Origin: Xylanibacter caecicola
Lineage (GTDB): Bacteria > Bacteroidota > Bacteroidia > Bacteroidales > Bacteroidaceae
Length of the DNA stretch: 64,000 bases
Reading direction: 5' to 3'
Assembly: GCF_013166515.1 (NCBI RefSeq)
Contig: NZ_JABKKJ010000010.1
Span: 1-64,000 of the forward strand
Under the pieces are notes generated by a model. It did no database searches, was not told where the DNA came from, and saw only the letters and a list, made by a program, of their open reading frames with translations. Numbering within the stretch: the first letter of the stretch is position 1; each line of letters opens with the position of its first letter. This document shows, one piece after another, positions 16,758 through 26,552 of the stretch. Position numbers and translations under genes: made by a program.

Positions 16758-16832
16758 GGGCGTTTAGCTCAGCTGGTTTAGAGCATCTGCCTTACAAGCA
16801 GAGGGTCGGCGGTTCGAATCCGTCAACGCCCA
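16758..16832 (+). tRNA. tRNA-Val (UAC)
   Basis: Acceptor arms GGGCGTT and AACGCCC, D-arm TAGCTCAGCTGG, anticodon loop CTTACAA (anticodon TAC) and T-arm GGTTCGAATCC are all present. The CCA end is not encoded. A hairpin terminator follows. Confidence 0.96.
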
Positions 16833-16840
16833 CATCACCA

Positions 16841-16877
16841 AGACACCGTTCAGTTTTTGAATGGTGTCTTTTGTTTT
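16841..16877 (+). terminator. Terminator after tRNA-Val
   Basis: AGACACCGTTC (16841-16851) pairs with GAATGGTGTCT (16859-16869), followed by a T-rich TTTGTTTTT. Confidence 0.85.
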
Positions 16878-17104
16878 TCCAGTTTTTTGCAAGTGGACTC
16901 CTGGCGGTTACTAAAATGTATGGTAATATGGAGCTTGTTTTCAGATGCCGGCTTATAATATAAGATGAGCCCCAAAAGTTTTTTACTTCACTTTTAAGGC
17001 TCATCTTAAATGGTTTATACATCTTTTTTATGTATAGGCAACAGTCGTAGATATCTGTTCGTCTGTTGTTGTCAGTTGTCTGTTTGTCTTTGCAACCTGT
17101 GTTG

Positions 17105-18136
17105 TTATTCTTTCTTTTCGGCAATTGCCTGCATTATAAGTTGTTCCAGCTCCTCGCACAGTTCCGGATTGTCTTTGAGCAGAGCCTTGGAGGCGTCGCG
17201 TCCCTGTGCAAGTTTGCTGCCGTTGTATGAGAACCACGAGCCGCTTTTCTGTATAATGCCGTATTCTACGCCAAGGTCGAGTATCTCTCCGATTTTTGAA
17301 ATACCCTCACCGAATGTTATTTCAAACTCGGTCTTGCGGAACGGAGGAGCCACTTTGTTCTTTACAATCTTCACTCTTACCTGATTGCCTATCACTTGGT
17401 CGCCGTCCTTTATGCTCGTTACACGACGTATATCGAGGCGCACGCTCGAATAGAACTTAAGCGCATTGCCACCGGTTGTTGTTTCCGGATTGCCGAACAT
17501 TACGCCGATTTTCTCGCGCAACTGATTTATGAAGATACATGTGGTGTTTGTCTTGCTTATCGTTGCGGTGAGCTTGCGCAGAGCCTGACTCATAAGTCTT
17601 GCCTGCAATCCCACTTTGTTGTCGCCCATATCGCCCTCGATTTCCGATTTCGGTGTAAGTGCCGCAACAGAGTCTATGACGATTATGTCTATGGCAGACG
17701 ACCGTATAAGCTGGTCTGCTATTTCAAGAGCCTGCTCTCCGTTGTCCGGTTGCGATATCCAAAGGTTCTCTACGTCAACACCCAACTTTGATGCATAGAA
17801 ACGGTCGAAAGCATGTTCGGCATCGATAAATGCCGCTATACCACCCATTTTCTGTGCCTCGGCGATGGCATGGATTGCCAGTGTTGTCTTTCCGCTACTT
17901 TCCGGACCGTAGATTTCTATTATTCGTCCCTTGGGATATCCGCCCACGCCCAGTGCCGCGTTCAGCCCAATGCTTCCTGTTGGGATAACCTCAACCTGTT
18001 CCACGTTCTCGTCTCCGAGTTTCATTATGGCACCTTTACCAAAGTCTTTCTCTATCTTAGCCATTGCAGCCTGCAATGCTTTCAGCTTGCCTTCCTGAAT
18101 GTTTAGGGCTGCATTTTCTGTTTCTTTCTTTGCCAT
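17105..18136 (-). CDS. recA: Recombinase RecA
   Basis: Forms filaments on single-stranded DNA, catalyses strand exchange and triggers SOS-type responses. The 343 residues match the family. Walker A is GPESSGKTT (near residue 76), loop L1 is [14 protein letters not shown] and loop L2 contains [15 protein letters not shown]. The C-terminus is acidic ([10 protein letters not shown]). Upstream on the same strand is the saccharopine-dehydrogenase-like gene, 128 bases away across an AT-rich inverted repeat; no clear TAnnTTTG is seen at its own start, so it may share an operon. Confidence 0.98.
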   Translation of the reverse strand: MAKKETENAALNIQEGKLKALQAAMAKIEKDFGKGAIMKLGDENVEQVEVIPTGSIGLNAALGVGGYPKGRIIEIYGPESSGKTTLAIHAIAEAQKMGGIAAFIDAEHAFDRFYASKLGVDVENLWISQPDNGEQALEIADQLIRSSAIDIIVIDSVAALTPKSEIEGDMGDNKVGLQARLMSQALRKLTATISKTNTTCIFINQLREKIGVMFGNPETTTGGNALKFYSSVRLDIRRVTSIKDGDQVIGNQVRVKIVKNKVAPPFRKTEFEITFGEGISKIGEILDLGVEYGIIQKSGSWFSYNGSKLAQGRDASKALLKDNPELCEELEQLIMQAIAEKKE

Positions 18137-18174
18137 GTGTTATTATTTTTGAATTGCGAATTATGATTTTTGAG

Positions 18175-18261
18175 TTACGAATTTGGGTTTTGGAATTACG
18201 AATAACGATTTCGAGTAACGTATCATCACACAAGTCGTAATTAGTAATTCCAAATTCGTAA
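18175..18261. repeat. AT-rich intergenic inverted repeat
   Basis: TTACGAATTTGG (18175-18186) and CCAAATTCGTAA (18250-18261) are exact complements, with further partly matching GAATTACGAA words between. It lies between two genes on the same strand and could act as a terminator or attenuator upstream of recA. Confidence 0.55.
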
Positions 18262-18264
18262 TTT

Positions 18265-19458
18265 TTAAAGCTCCAGATCTCCGTCGAAAACCTCATGCCA
18301 TGGCAGTCCCTGACAGTTGAGCTGTTCCATGAACGGATCCGGATCGAACTCCTCAACATTCCATACACCGGGCTTGCGCCACAGTCCTTTGAAGAACATC
18401 ATTGCGCCTATCATTGCCGGAACTCCCGTGGTGTAGCTCACACCTTGCATGCCTGTTTCCTTATATGCCTCCTGATGCGAGCAGTTGTTGTACACATAAT
18501 ACGTGCGTTCCTTGCCGTCTTTTATTCCGCGTATGCGGCATCCTATGCTTGTTTCGCCCTCATAGTTTTCTCCAAGATCCTGCGGATTGGGAAGAACCGC
18601 CTTGAGGAATTGAAGCGGGACAATTTTCTGTCCGTTGTAGTCAACTTCGTCTATGCGTGCCATACCGATGTTCTGTATTACGCGTAGGTGTGTGAGATAT
18701 TCCTCTCCGAAAGTCATCCAGAAACGTGCCTGCCTGATTGTCGGGAAGTTTTTTGTAAGACTTTCCAGTTCCTCATGATACATGAGGTAGCTCTCTCTCG
18801 GACCGATGTTGGGATAAGTCAGCGGCTTGTGTATTTCCAACGCTTCCGTCTGTACCCATTCGCCGTCCTTGTAGTAACGTCCTTTCTGTGTTATCTCGCG
18901 TATGTTTATTTCCGGATTGAAGTTTGTTGCAAATGCCTTGTGGTGGTTGCCTGCATTGCAGTCCACGATGTCGAGATAGTGTATCTCGTCGAAATGATGC
19001 TTTGCGGCGTATGCCGTGAATATGCCGCTCACTCCCGGGTCGAAGCCACAGCCGAGTATGGCGGTCAGTCCTGCGTCTTCAAAACGTTTCTTGTAAGCCC
19101 ACTGCCATGAGTATTCGAAGTGTGCCTCGTCCTTGGGCTCGTAGTTTGCCGTGTCGAGATAGTTCACGCCGCAAGCCAGACAGGCGTCCATTATGGTAAG
19201 GTCCTGATAGGGCAGGGCAAGGTTAACAACCAGCTCCGGCTTGTAGTCGTTGAACAGAACTTTGAGCTGTTCAACATCGTCGGCATCCACCTGTGCTGTC
19301 TTTATGTCTGGGTTGCCGATATATTCCACTATTTTGTCGCACTTTGCCTTTGTACGACTGGCAATCATTATCTCTGTGAACACGTCGGTGTTCTTTGCTA
19401 TTTTCACCGCGGCAACAGTTGCTACGCCTCCGGCTCCGATAATCAATACTTTTCCCAT
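18265..19458 (-). CDS. Carboxynorspermidine dehydrogenase (saccharopine dehydrogenase family)
   Basis: Predicted to reductively condense aspartate semialdehyde with a diamine to make carboxy(nor)spermidine, the Bacteroidota route to polyamines. The 397-residue protein starts with a Rossmann fold (KVLIIGAGGVATVAAVKIA) and carries the family motifs PYQDLTIMDACLACGVNYLDTA and GCGFDPGVSGIF. The C-terminal half is the saccharopine-dehydrogenase-type substrate domain, with GVSYTTGVPA near residue 345. The partner decarboxylase is not in this window. It follows a DUF6621-like gene by 22 bases. Confidence 0.85.
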   Translation of the reverse strand: MGKVLIIGAGGVATVAAVKIAKNTDVFTEIMIASRTKAKCDKIVEYIGNPDIKTAQVDADDVEQLKVLFNDYKPELVVNLALPYQDLTIMDACLACGVNYLDTANYEPKDEAHFEYSWQWAYKKRFEDAGLTAILGCGFDPGVSGIFTAYAAKHHFDEIHYLDIVDCNAGNHHKAFATNFNPEINIREITQKGRYYKDGEWVQTEALEIHKPLTYPNIGPRESYLMYHEELESLTKNFPTIRQARFWMTFGEEYLTHLRVIQNIGMARIDEVDYNGQKIVPLQFLKAVLPNPQDLGENYEGETSIGCRIRGIKDGKERTYYVYNNCSHQEAYKETGMQGVSYTTGVPAMIGAMMFFKGLWRKPGVWNVEEFDPDPFMEQLNCQGLPWHEVFDGDLEL

Positions 19459-19480
19459 GATGTCTTTTTATATTTGTTTT

Positions 19481-20077
19481 TTATTTTATTTCTTCAGCTT
19501 TTATGCCGAGAGCGCTCATTATGGAGTAGCCCAGTATCTCCTGACAGAAGTTTCCTCCGGGTTGCGGCTGCATGCCTAACACTGTTATCTTCTTGTCGCC
19601 CGTTGCGGTAGAACGCAATGTGTGGCGCACCCTGTCGTAGTATTTCTCGTCGTCGGGCACCACTATAATGCGCTTTATCTCCTCACGGCTGCATATCAGT
19701 GCCAGCGACTCGTTGAAAAGTTCTTCTTTTGTCACGATGTCCTCTACCGCCACCGAACTTATGACAAACTCTCCCAGCGTGTCTCTGAAAGCTTTTCCGT
19801 CCAGTTCCTTGGCATAGTCTGCCGGTGTGAAATTCTCCATGGCGGCACTGTTCTTGTCGTGTATCAGAACCACCTGTGTCTCATTGTCGCCGTTGCGCAT
19901 TCCGCCGTCCAGCGCCACGCAGTCTATCCATTGTGCCATGTCAGCCTTCGGTATTCTTCTTCCAAGCATACGCTCAAAGTTTACGATGAAGTTGAAAGCC
20001 ACATTGTCTATATAGTCCGCATCGGCAAGTATCACGTTTTCACTCCACTTGCGCGCCTCAATCATATCTATGTTCAT
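19481..20077 (-). CDS. DUF6621-like conserved hypothetical protein
   Basis: A 198-residue cytoplasmic protein with no signal peptide and no motif I can tie to a function. I recall similar Bacteroidales proteins under DUF6621. The frame extends to 20122, but a minus-strand promoter -7 match (TATCTTTG, complement of 20083-20090) lies immediately before ATG 20077, so that start is preferred. It heads an operon with carboxynorspermidine dehydrogenase, which may hint at a polyamine link. Confidence 0.7.
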   Translation of the reverse strand: MNIDMIEARKWSENVILADADYIDNVAFNFIVNFERMLGRRIPKADMAQWIDCVALDGGMRNGDNETQVVLIHDKNSAAMENFTPADYAKELDGKAFRDTLGEFVISSVAVEDIVTKEELFNESLALICSREEIKRIIVVPDDEKYYDRVRHTLRSTATGDKKITVLGMQPQPGGNFCQEILGYSIMSALGIKAEEIK

Positions 20078-20082
20078 ACTTG

Positions 20083-20090
20083 CAAAGATA
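20083..20090 (-). promoter_or_regulatory. Predicted -7 element (TATCTTTG)
   Basis: Perfect TAnnTTTG on the minus strand, directly before the DUF6621-like gene. Confidence 0.6.
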
Positions 20091-20278
20091 CGCAAAAAAA
20101 CGGGCAAGGCAAGTGAAAACAATGTTTATTTATCCAAAAACAACTTTACTCACTGTCCGCATTTCGCAATTTTTCCAACCTACAGATATTCAGTGGCTTA
20201 TCCTCCGTATACGTTTCTTTTTCTCAAAACTCTCGGCTCAAATGTCAAATAGTAATGTCTTTATAGTGCTTTTTGCGT

Positions 20279-20286
20279 TACCTTTG
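20279..20286 (+). promoter_or_regulatory. Predicted -7 element (TACCTTTG) of rhaD
   Basis: Perfect TAnnTTTG located 28 bases before ATG 20315; it rules out the upstream in-frame TTG at 20273 as the start. Confidence 0.65.
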
Positions 20287-20314
20287 CGACATATTAAATT
20301 TAATACAACACATC

Positions 20315-21124
20315 ATGAAAAGTATATTAGACGGTCGTACCGGTTTAAGAAACGAAGTGGAAAAGGTTGCCGAGGTAGCCGGATATCTATGGCAGAAGGG
20401 CTGGGCAGAGCGTAACGGCGGAAACATAACGGTCAATGTGACCGAGTTTGTTGACGATGAGATGCGCAATATGCCTGCAATCAGCGAGGTAACGCCCATC
20501 GGTGTGACCCTGCCTCACCTCAAAGGCGCTTATTTCTACTGCAAAGGAACAAACCGCCGCATGCGTGATCTGGCACGTTTCCCCATGGAAAACGGAAGTA
20601 TCATACGCATTCTCGACGACTGTGCAAGCTATGTTATAATTGCAGACAATCCCGTCAAGCCAACAAGCGAGTTGCCCTCACACCTCATGGTGCATGATCA
20701 TCTTGTGGAAAAAGGCTCTCCATACCGTGCGTCGCTGCACACTCACCCCATCGAGTTGGTTGCAATGACACATATAAGGAAGTTCCTCGGCAAGGACGTG
20801 CTTACCAAACTGTTGTGGAGCATGATACCTGAGACAAAGGCGTTCTGCCCGCGCGGACTTGGAATAATACCTTACGAGTTGCCGAGCAGCATACAGTTGG
20901 CAGAGGAAACGGTAAGACAGCTTGACGACTACGACGTGGCTATGTGGGAGAAGCACGGTGTCTTTGCAATAGACACGGACATCATGCAGGCATTCGACCA
21001 GGTCGATGTTCTCAACAAAAGCGCGCTTATCTATATCGCATCGAAGAACATGGGCGAGGAGCCCGAGGGTATGAGCGACGCACAAATGGCAGAGATGACA
21101 AAGGCGTTCAATCTTCCCAAGTAA
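20315..21124 (+). CDS. rhaD: Rhamnulose-1-phosphate aldolase
   Basis: Cleaves L-rhamnulose-1-phosphate to dihydroxyacetone phosphate and L-lactaldehyde. The 269-residue class II aldolase shows GWAERNGGNITV near residue 30 (phosphate-binding loop), zinc ligands in SLHTHPIELV and a later His in WEKHGVFAI. A promoter -7 match precedes the ATG and a strong terminator follows at 21226, so it is monocistronic here; rhaA and rhaB are not in the window. Confidence 0.92.
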   Translation: MKSILDGRTGLRNEVEKVAEVAGYLWQKGWAERNGGNITVNVTEFVDDEMRNMPAISEVTPIGVTLPHLKGAYFYCKGTNRRMRDLARFPMENGSIIRILDDCASYVIIADNPVKPTSELPSHLMVHDHLVEKGSPYRASLHTHPIELVAMTHIRKFLGKDVLTKLLWSMIPETKAFCPRGLGIIPYELPSSIQLAEETVRQLDDYDVAMWEKHGVFAIDTDIMQAFDQVDVLNKSALIYIASKNMGEEPEGMSDAQMAEMTKAFNLPK

Positions 21125-21225
21125 GTTATTTGTGGCATGTAATGTGCTGATATATCATACAAAGTGATTTTTTAGTAAATAAAGTTTTAGGTAGTATTAG
21201 TTTAGTAGTCTTTTTGTAGACAATA

Positions 21226-21263
21226 AAAATCCTCACCGCTGTGAAGCGTTGAGGATTTTTTTC
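21226..21263 (+). terminator. Terminator after rhaD
   Basis: AAAATCCTCACCGCT pairs with AAGCGTTGAGGATTTT around GTG, followed by TTT. Confidence 0.9.
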
Positions 21264-21325
21264 GTTTCCTTTCGGCATGTCATGTCTGCGGTATGTCATA
21301 ATTACAGTTTTTTTCCGACTTTCCG

Positions 21326-21405
21326 AAAGGTGGCATATAACACTGCAAAAGGTGCCCTTTCAGCCCCTGAAATGCCGTGTTTCGGACGCTGAAAGGGTAT
21401 CTTTT
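21326..21405. repeat. Modular intergenic repeat, copy A
   Basis: Shares the words AAAAGGTGCCCTTT, CCTGAAATGCC, GACGCTGAAA and GGTGGCATAT with 34310-34390, in a different order. Self-complementary CTTTCAG/CTGAAAG pairs allow hairpins. The rest of the 21264-21593 spacer shows no gene. Confidence 0.55.
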
Positions 21406-21593
21406 ATAATGTGAGAGATAACATGTTGATAATCAGTAATATACGTTAATGTTTCAAAATGTGCCAATTTGGCATGTTGCAAGTTGCTGCCGGGCATAGT
21501 GTATTCGGCTTGTGGCATTCTGTCATATATGCAACGCGGGGCGGCACCAATGTGCTGCCCCGCGTTGTTTTTTCTCTTTTGTCAGCCGCATGC

Positions 21594-21911
21594 TTATCCT
21601 AAGAAAGCATCGAACTTCTCTTTGAGCGCTGCTTTTGTTGTTGCTCCGACAAACCTGTCTGCCACTTCGCCGTTCTTTATGAACAATATTGTGGGTATGT
21701 TGCGTATGCCGTATTCCATTGCAATGTCGTCGTTCTCTTCCACATCGCATTTTCCTACAACCAGCTTGCCGTCATATTCCTTTGCCAGTTCTTCGATAAT
21801 GGGTGCTATTGCGCGGCACGGACCGCACCATGTAGCCCAAAAGTCAACCATCAGCGGCAGGCTGCCGTTCTTCAGTTCCTCAAAGTTCTCGCTTGTAATC
21901 TTTACTTCCAT
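21594..21911 (-). CDS. trxA: Thioredoxin
   Basis: Small disulfide reductase of 105 residues, with active site WATWCGPCR near residue 28 and the cis-Pro segment NIPTILF. ATG 21911 gives the canonical N-terminus (MEVKITSENF); the longer frame to 22010 has no family support. It lies about 100 bases downstream of dnaE on the same strand. Confidence 0.95.
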   Translation of the reverse strand: MEVKITSENFEELKNGSLPLMVDFWATWCGPCRAIAPIIEELAKEYDGKLVVGKCDVEENDDIAMEYGIRNIPTILFIKNGEVADRFVGATTKAALKEKFDAFLG

Positions 21912-22013
21912 AATGATGAAATGTTTTATTGTTAATAATATATTGTCGCGTCTCTGTTTATCCGAAACAACAAATATCATGCCACGCCACGGCATGCCAC
22001 ATGCCGGCATGTG

Positions 22014-25000
22014 TCAGTTGATATAGTACTCCAGTGCCGGATTTTCCTTGATGAAGTTCAGCAGGCTGCGCTTGACGTCGATTTTTGTGTTGCGGCTTCG
22101 CAGCGTTACGGTGCGTCGTTCCTCGGCGTTGCGCAGTTGCAGATATAGCGGTGTGGTGCCCGGATTGGCGCGTACAATGGTCATGAGGTCGGTTACGATA
22201 GTATCGTCTATGGCATCGGCATCCATTGTTATCGTAATCTTGTCGAGCATTTCGTTCTTTGCCGTCTGCAAATACTTTATGCTTCCAATCCTCATCTCGT
22301 AGAATTTGCTGTCGCGGAACCGCTTGGTACAGCTTGCCTTGATGAATACAGAGCAGCCCTGTGCCAGCATTCCTTTCCACTGTCCCCACTCCTCGCCGAA
22401 GAGAGCCAGCTCGCCCGAACCGTCAAAGTCTTCTATCGTGATGAAGCCGCAGGGTTTCCCGGTCTTTGTAAACTTGTCGGTGACGTTGGTGACGATGCCT
22501 CCGAAGGTCAGTTCCGCTTTCTGGGCAAGAGCTTCCTTGTCGTCCAGTTCGGAACATTTGGTGTTGCAGATGTTTCTGATAACTACCTCAAACTCGTCAA
22601 GGGGATGTGCCGAGAGATATATGCCGACAAGGTCGCGCTCGCGGTTAAGCCTCTCTATGCTGCTCCACTGTTCGGCTTCGGGCACCGGCGGCGTTGTTAT
22701 TTCCACGGCATCAAGCCCTCCGAAGAGCGAGTTTTGCGCTTCGTTCTGTTCCGTCTGGTAAAGCTGTCCGTAGCGTATGAGCGTGTCTAAGAAGTTCTCT
22801 CCTTTCTGGTTGCATCCGAAGTAGCGTTCGCGGTTTATCTTGAAACTGTCAAACCCGCCGCTCAGAGCCATGCTTTCAAAACATTTGCGGTTGCATGCCC
22901 CGAGGTTCACGCGCTGTGCCAGGTCAAATATGTCCTTGTACGGACCGTTGTTTTCGCGCTCTTTTATTATGGCTGTGGCTGCCGATGCGCCCATTCCCTT
23001 TATCGCGGCAAGTCCGAAACGTATGGCACCCGCCTTGTTTACGCTGAACTTCAGACGGCTCTCGTTCACGTCCGGACCGAGTGTCTCTATACCCATGGAT
23101 TTGCATTCGTCCATGAGTTTTGTTATTTCGTTTATGTTGTCGAGGTTTCGGCTCATGTTGGCTGCCATGTATTCGGCGGGATAGTGTGCCTTCATGTATG
23201 CCGTCTGGTATGCCACCCACGAGTAGCATGTGGCGTGACTCTTGTTGAAGGCGTAGCTGGCAAACTTCTTCCAGTCTTCCCATATTTTCTGCAACACTTT
23301 CTTGTCGTGTCCGTTTTTCTCTCCTCCTTCATAGAACAGTCCTTCCAGGTGGTTCATCTTTTCGATGAGTTTCTTTCCCATTGCCTTGCGCAAAGTGTCC
23401 GACTGACCGCGCGTGAAGCCTGCAAGCTGTCGGCTCAGAAGCATCACCTGCTCCTGATAGACCGTGATGCCGTAAGTGTCTTTGAGATATTTCTCCATGC
23501 ACGGAATGTCGTATTTTATCTGCGTCGGGTCTTTTTTGCGGGCGATGAAGTCGGGGATGTAGTCCATAGGTCCTGGGCGGTAGAGAGCGTTCATGGCTAT
23601 GAGGTCTTCGAATACGGACGGTTGCAGCTCGCGCAGGTACTTCTGCATTCCGGCAGACTCGAACTGGAACGTGCCTATGGTGCGCCCCTCGCAGTAGAGT
23701 TTGTATGTCAGAGGGTCGTCTATCGGTATGGTGTCAAGGTCTACGGTCTTGCCTGTCGACAGGCGCACATTTTCCACCGCTTCTTTTAGAATGGACAGTG
23801 TTTTCAGTCCGAGGAAGTCCATCTTTATCAGTCCGGTCTCCTCTATCACGCTCCCTTCATACTGTGTGCACAGCAGTTTCTTCCCGGGGTTGTCTTTGTC
23901 GTCGGCTGTCGATACCGGTACCCAGTCGCTTATGGCATCGCGGCAGATAATGGTGCCGCAGGCGTGAATGCCCGTATTGCGCACGTTCCCTTCGAGCATT
24001 TTGGCGTATGCAATGGTCTCGCGCAGTTGCGGATTGTCAGAAATCTCAGCCTCGCGCAGCTCCGGAACGCACTTTATGGCATTGGTCAGGTTCATCTTCA
24101 TGCCGTCGGGCAGACGGTCGGGTATCGCCTTGCACAGGTGGTTCGACATCTCGCGCGACAGCTTTTCCACACGTGCAACGTCCTTAAGGGCAAGTTTTGT
24201 CGCCATTGTACCGTATGTTATGATATGCGCCACCTTGTCCGCGCCGTACTTGTCTGTAACCCAGTCGAGCACCTTGCCACGTCCGTCGTCATCGAAGTCG
24301 GTGTCAATATCGGGCAGCGAGATACGGTCAGGGTTTAGGAAACGCTCAAACAGAAGGTCGTACTTTATAGGGTCTATCTTCGTTATGCCGAGACAATAAG
24401 CCACAACGGAGCCTGCCGCGCTGCCACGACCCGGACCTACGACGACGCCGAGTTCGTCTCGTGCGGAGTTTATGAAGTCCTGAACGATGAGGAAGTAGCC
24501 GGGGAAACCCATGGTCTTCATTATGTACAGCTCGAAGTTTATGCGTTCTTTCACCTCGTCGCTGAGCGGTTCTCCGTACATCTTCCGTGCCCCGTCGTAT
24601 GCCAGTTTGGCAAGATAGTCGGCCTCGAACTTTATCCTGTATATCTTGTCAAACCCTCCGAGTTTCTGTATTTTCTTCTCTCCTTCCTCACGAGACATCA
24701 CCACGTTGCCGTTCTCGTCGCGTGTAAACTCCTCGAACAGTTCTTCTTCCGTGAAACGTTTGCGGTACTCTTCTTCCGTGCCGAACTCTTCCGGAATGGG
24801 GAAGAACGGCATAATTGGCGCATGGTCTATGCTGTACGGTTCTATTTTGTCAAGTATTTCGCAGGTGTTGGCAAGCGCTTCGGGTATGTCGTCGAAGACC
24901 TCGTTCATCTCTGCCTGTGTCTTGAACCATTCCTGTTTGGAGTACAGCATGCGCTTGGGGTCGTCGAGATCCTTGTTGGTTGACAGGCAAAGAAGACGGT

Positions 25001-25721
25001 CGTGAGCCTCGGCGTTCTCCTCGTCTACGAAATGGCAGTCGTTGGTACATACCAGTTTCACGTCGTGCTTGCGTGCCAGTTCAATGAGAACCTTGTTCGC
25101 CTGTTGCTGAAGAGGGTATGTTTCGCGGTTCGCCCTTATGGTGGGATTCTTCACTTCATGGCGCTGAAGCTCCAGATAATAGTCGTCTCCGAAGAGCTTT
25201 TTGTGCCATAGCAGCGACTCCTCAGCTCCTTTTATGTCGCCTTTAAGTATTTTCGAAGGCACCTCTCCGGCAATACATGCGGAACACACGATAAGTCCCT
25301 CGTGATACTTTTCAAGGTCTTCGTGATCCGTTCGCGGTCGCATGTAGAAGCCGTCTACCCATGCACGGCTCACCAGCTTGATAAGGTTTTTGTATCCCTG
25401 ATAGTTCTTGGCAAGCACCACAAGGTGGTATCCGCCCTGGTCACCCTGCTCCTTTACCTTGTTGAACTTGGTGCGGCGCGCCACATACATCTCGCATCCC
25501 AATATGGGCTTGAACGGCGGTTTGCCCGCCTCTTTAAGCTCGGAATTCTTCTTTTTGCAATAATTGAAAAACTCCTTTATGCCCATCATGTTGCCGTGGT
25601 CTGTCACAGCCATGCCCCGCATGCCGTCTGCCACAGCCTTATCCACAAGCTTTTTAATGCTTGCCTGTCCGTCGAGAATACTGTAATAAGTGTGAACGTG
25701 AAGATGAACAAAATCCTGCAT
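22014..25721 (-). CDS. dnaE: DNA polymerase III subunit alpha
   Basis: Replicative polymerase catalytic subunit, 1235 residues from ATG 25721 (MQDFVHLHVHTYYSILDG). The PHP domain fills residues 1-300 (HLHVHTYYS, MAVTDHGNM). The polymerase core includes the catalytic PDIDTDFDDDGR near residue 500 and the GPGRGSAAGS motif. A tandem HhH and an OB domain (GFITIEDFDGSGELALFG) follow. The frame upstream of 25721 adds non-family residues. A minus-strand TAACTTTG site (complement of 25754-25761) precedes it, divergent from psd. Confidence 0.97.
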   Translation of the reverse strand: MQDFVHLHVHTYYSILDGQASIKKLVDKAVADGMRGMAVTDHGNMMGIKEFFNYCKKKNSELKEAGKPPFKPILGCEMYVARRTKFNKVKEQGDQGGYHLVVLAKNYQGYKNLIKLVSRAWVDGFYMRPRTDHEDLEKYHEGLIVCSACIAGEVPSKILKGDIKGAEESLLWHKKLFGDDYYLELQRHEVKNPTIRANRETYPLQQQANKVLIELARKHDVKLVCTNDCHFVDEENAEAHDRLLCLSTNKDLDDPKRMLYSKQEWFKTQAEMNEVFDDIPEALANTCEILDKIEPYSIDHAPIMPFFPIPEEFGTEEEYRKRFTEEELFEEFTRDENGNVVMSREEGEKKIQKLGGFDKIYRIKFEADYLAKLAYDGARKMYGEPLSDEVKERINFELYIMKTMGFPGYFLIVQDFINSARDELGVVVGPGRGSAAGSVVAYCLGITKIDPIKYDLLFERFLNPDRISLPDIDTDFDDDGRGKVLDWVTDKYGADKVAHIITYGTMATKLALKDVARVEKLSREMSNHLCKAIPDRLPDGMKMNLTNAIKCVPELREAEISDNPQLRETIAYAKMLEGNVRNTGIHACGTIICRDAISDWVPVSTADDKDNPGKKLLCTQYEGSVIEETGLIKMDFLGLKTLSILKEAVENVRLSTGKTVDLDTIPIDDPLTYKLYCEGRTIGTFQFESAGMQKYLRELQPSVFEDLIAMNALYRPGPMDYIPDFIARKKDPTQIKYDIPCMEKYLKDTYGITVYQEQVMLLSRQLAGFTRGQSDTLRKAMGKKLIEKMNHLEGLFYEGGEKNGHDKKVLQKIWEDWKKFASYAFNKSHATCYSWVAYQTAYMKAHYPAEYMAANMSRNLDNINEITKLMDECKSMGIETLGPDVNESRLKFSVNKAGAIRFGLAAIKGMGASAATAIIKERENNGPYKDIFDLAQRVNLGACNRKCFESMALSGGFDSFKINRERYFGCNQKGENFLDTLIRYGQLYQTEQNEAQNSLFGGLDAVEITTPPVPEAEQWSSIERLNRERDLVGIYLSAHPLDEFEVVIRNICNTKCSELDDKEALAQKAELTFGGIVTNVTDKFTKTGKPCGFITIEDFDGSGELALFGEEWGQWKGMLAQGCSVFIKASCTKRFRDSKFYEMRIGSIKYLQTAKNEMLDKITITMDADAIDDTIVTDLMTIVRANPGTTPLYLQLRNAEERRTVTLRSRNTKIDVKRSLLNFIKENPALEYYIN

Positions 25722-25753
25722 AAACCTAATGTATTGTAAAAAGATTTGAGGTT

Positions 25754-25761
25754 CAAAGTTA
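25754..25761 (-). promoter_or_regulatory. Predicted -7 element (TAACTTTG) of dnaE
   Basis: Perfect TAnnTTTG on the minus strand, 33 bases before the dnaE ATG. Confidence 0.55.
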
Positions 25762-25825
25762 CTGTCAAAACGTGAGATAGCCAAAAGAATAGTAGTAAAA
25801 ATTTGCTGAATACGCAAAAAACGAG

Positions 25826-25833
25826 TACCTTTG
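25826..25833 (+). promoter_or_regulatory. Predicted -7 element (TACCTTTG) of psd
   Basis: Perfect TAnnTTTG 25 bases before the psd ATG, divergent from the dnaE promoter. Confidence 0.65.
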
Positions 25834-25858
25834 CATGAAATTGTAACTTCTTGATACT

Positions 25859-26548
25859 ATGGGAAAGAGAATACGTAAGCTCAAAAATGTCAGATTACAT
25901 AACGAAGGAACAGACACGCTTGTCTATGGGCTTGTGGCAATAGCCTCTATAGCTGCCGTGCTGTGGCTGTCTTTCGACAATAAGATCCCTTTCTGGTGCT
26001 TTGTCAGTGTATTCGGAATAGTATATTGCATTGTCCTTAATTTCTTCCGTTGTCCTATAAGATATTTTGAAGGTGACACAGAGAAGGTTGTCGTGGCGCC
26101 GGCAGACGGCAAGATTGTTGTTATAGAGGAAGTGGAAGAGACGGAATATTTCCACGACAAGCGCTTGATGATAAGTATATTCATGAGTCTTTTCAATGTT
26201 CATGCCAATTGGTTCCCCGTAGACGGCAAGGTAAAGTTTGTCAATCACCGTGACGGAAACTTCCATAAGGCATGGCTGCCGAAGGCAAGTGAGGAGAACG
26301 AACATGCCGACATAATGCTTGAAACACCGGAGGGTACGGAAGTTTTGTGCCGCCAGATTGCCGGAGCGGTGGCACGGCGCATCGTAACTTACGCCAAACC
26401 GGGAGAAGACTGCTATATTGACGAGCATCTGGGCTTTATCAAGTTCGGTTCGCGAGTGGACGTATATCTGCCTCTTGGCACGGAAGTGTGTGTCAAGATG
26501 GGGCAGACCACCACGGGCGATTATACTGTATTGGCTAAACTGAAATAA
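25859..26548 (+). CDS. psd: Phosphatidylserine decarboxylase proenzyme
   Basis: Makes phosphatidylethanolamine from phosphatidylserine at the inner membrane. The 229-residue short-form proenzyme has two membrane helices near residues 20-62 and the self-cleavage site FGSRVD near residue 199, where the Ser becomes the pyruvoyl group. The middle has the family's VVAPADGKI and INVHxNW-like (FNVHANWFP) motifs. It is followed after 4 bases by pssA, the preceding enzyme of the same pathway. Confidence 0.94.
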   Translation: MGKRIRKLKNVRLHNEGTDTLVYGLVAIASIAAVLWLSFDNKIPFWCFVSVFGIVYCIVLNFFRCPIRYFEGDTEKVVVAPADGKIVVIEEVEETEYFHDKRLMISIFMSLFNVHANWFPVDGKVKFVNHRDGNFHKAWLPKASEENEHADIMLETPEGTEVLCRQIAGAVARRIVTYAKPGEDCYIDEHLGFIKFGSRVDVYLPLGTEVCVKMGQTTTGDYTVLAKLK

Positions 26549-26552
26549 TCTC

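Noticed and set aside
16758..16832. tRNA-Val as insertion site of the mobilizable element
   Set aside because: The element lies on the 5' side of the tRNA and the candidate repeat is about 300 bases away, whereas integrases normally target the 3' end.
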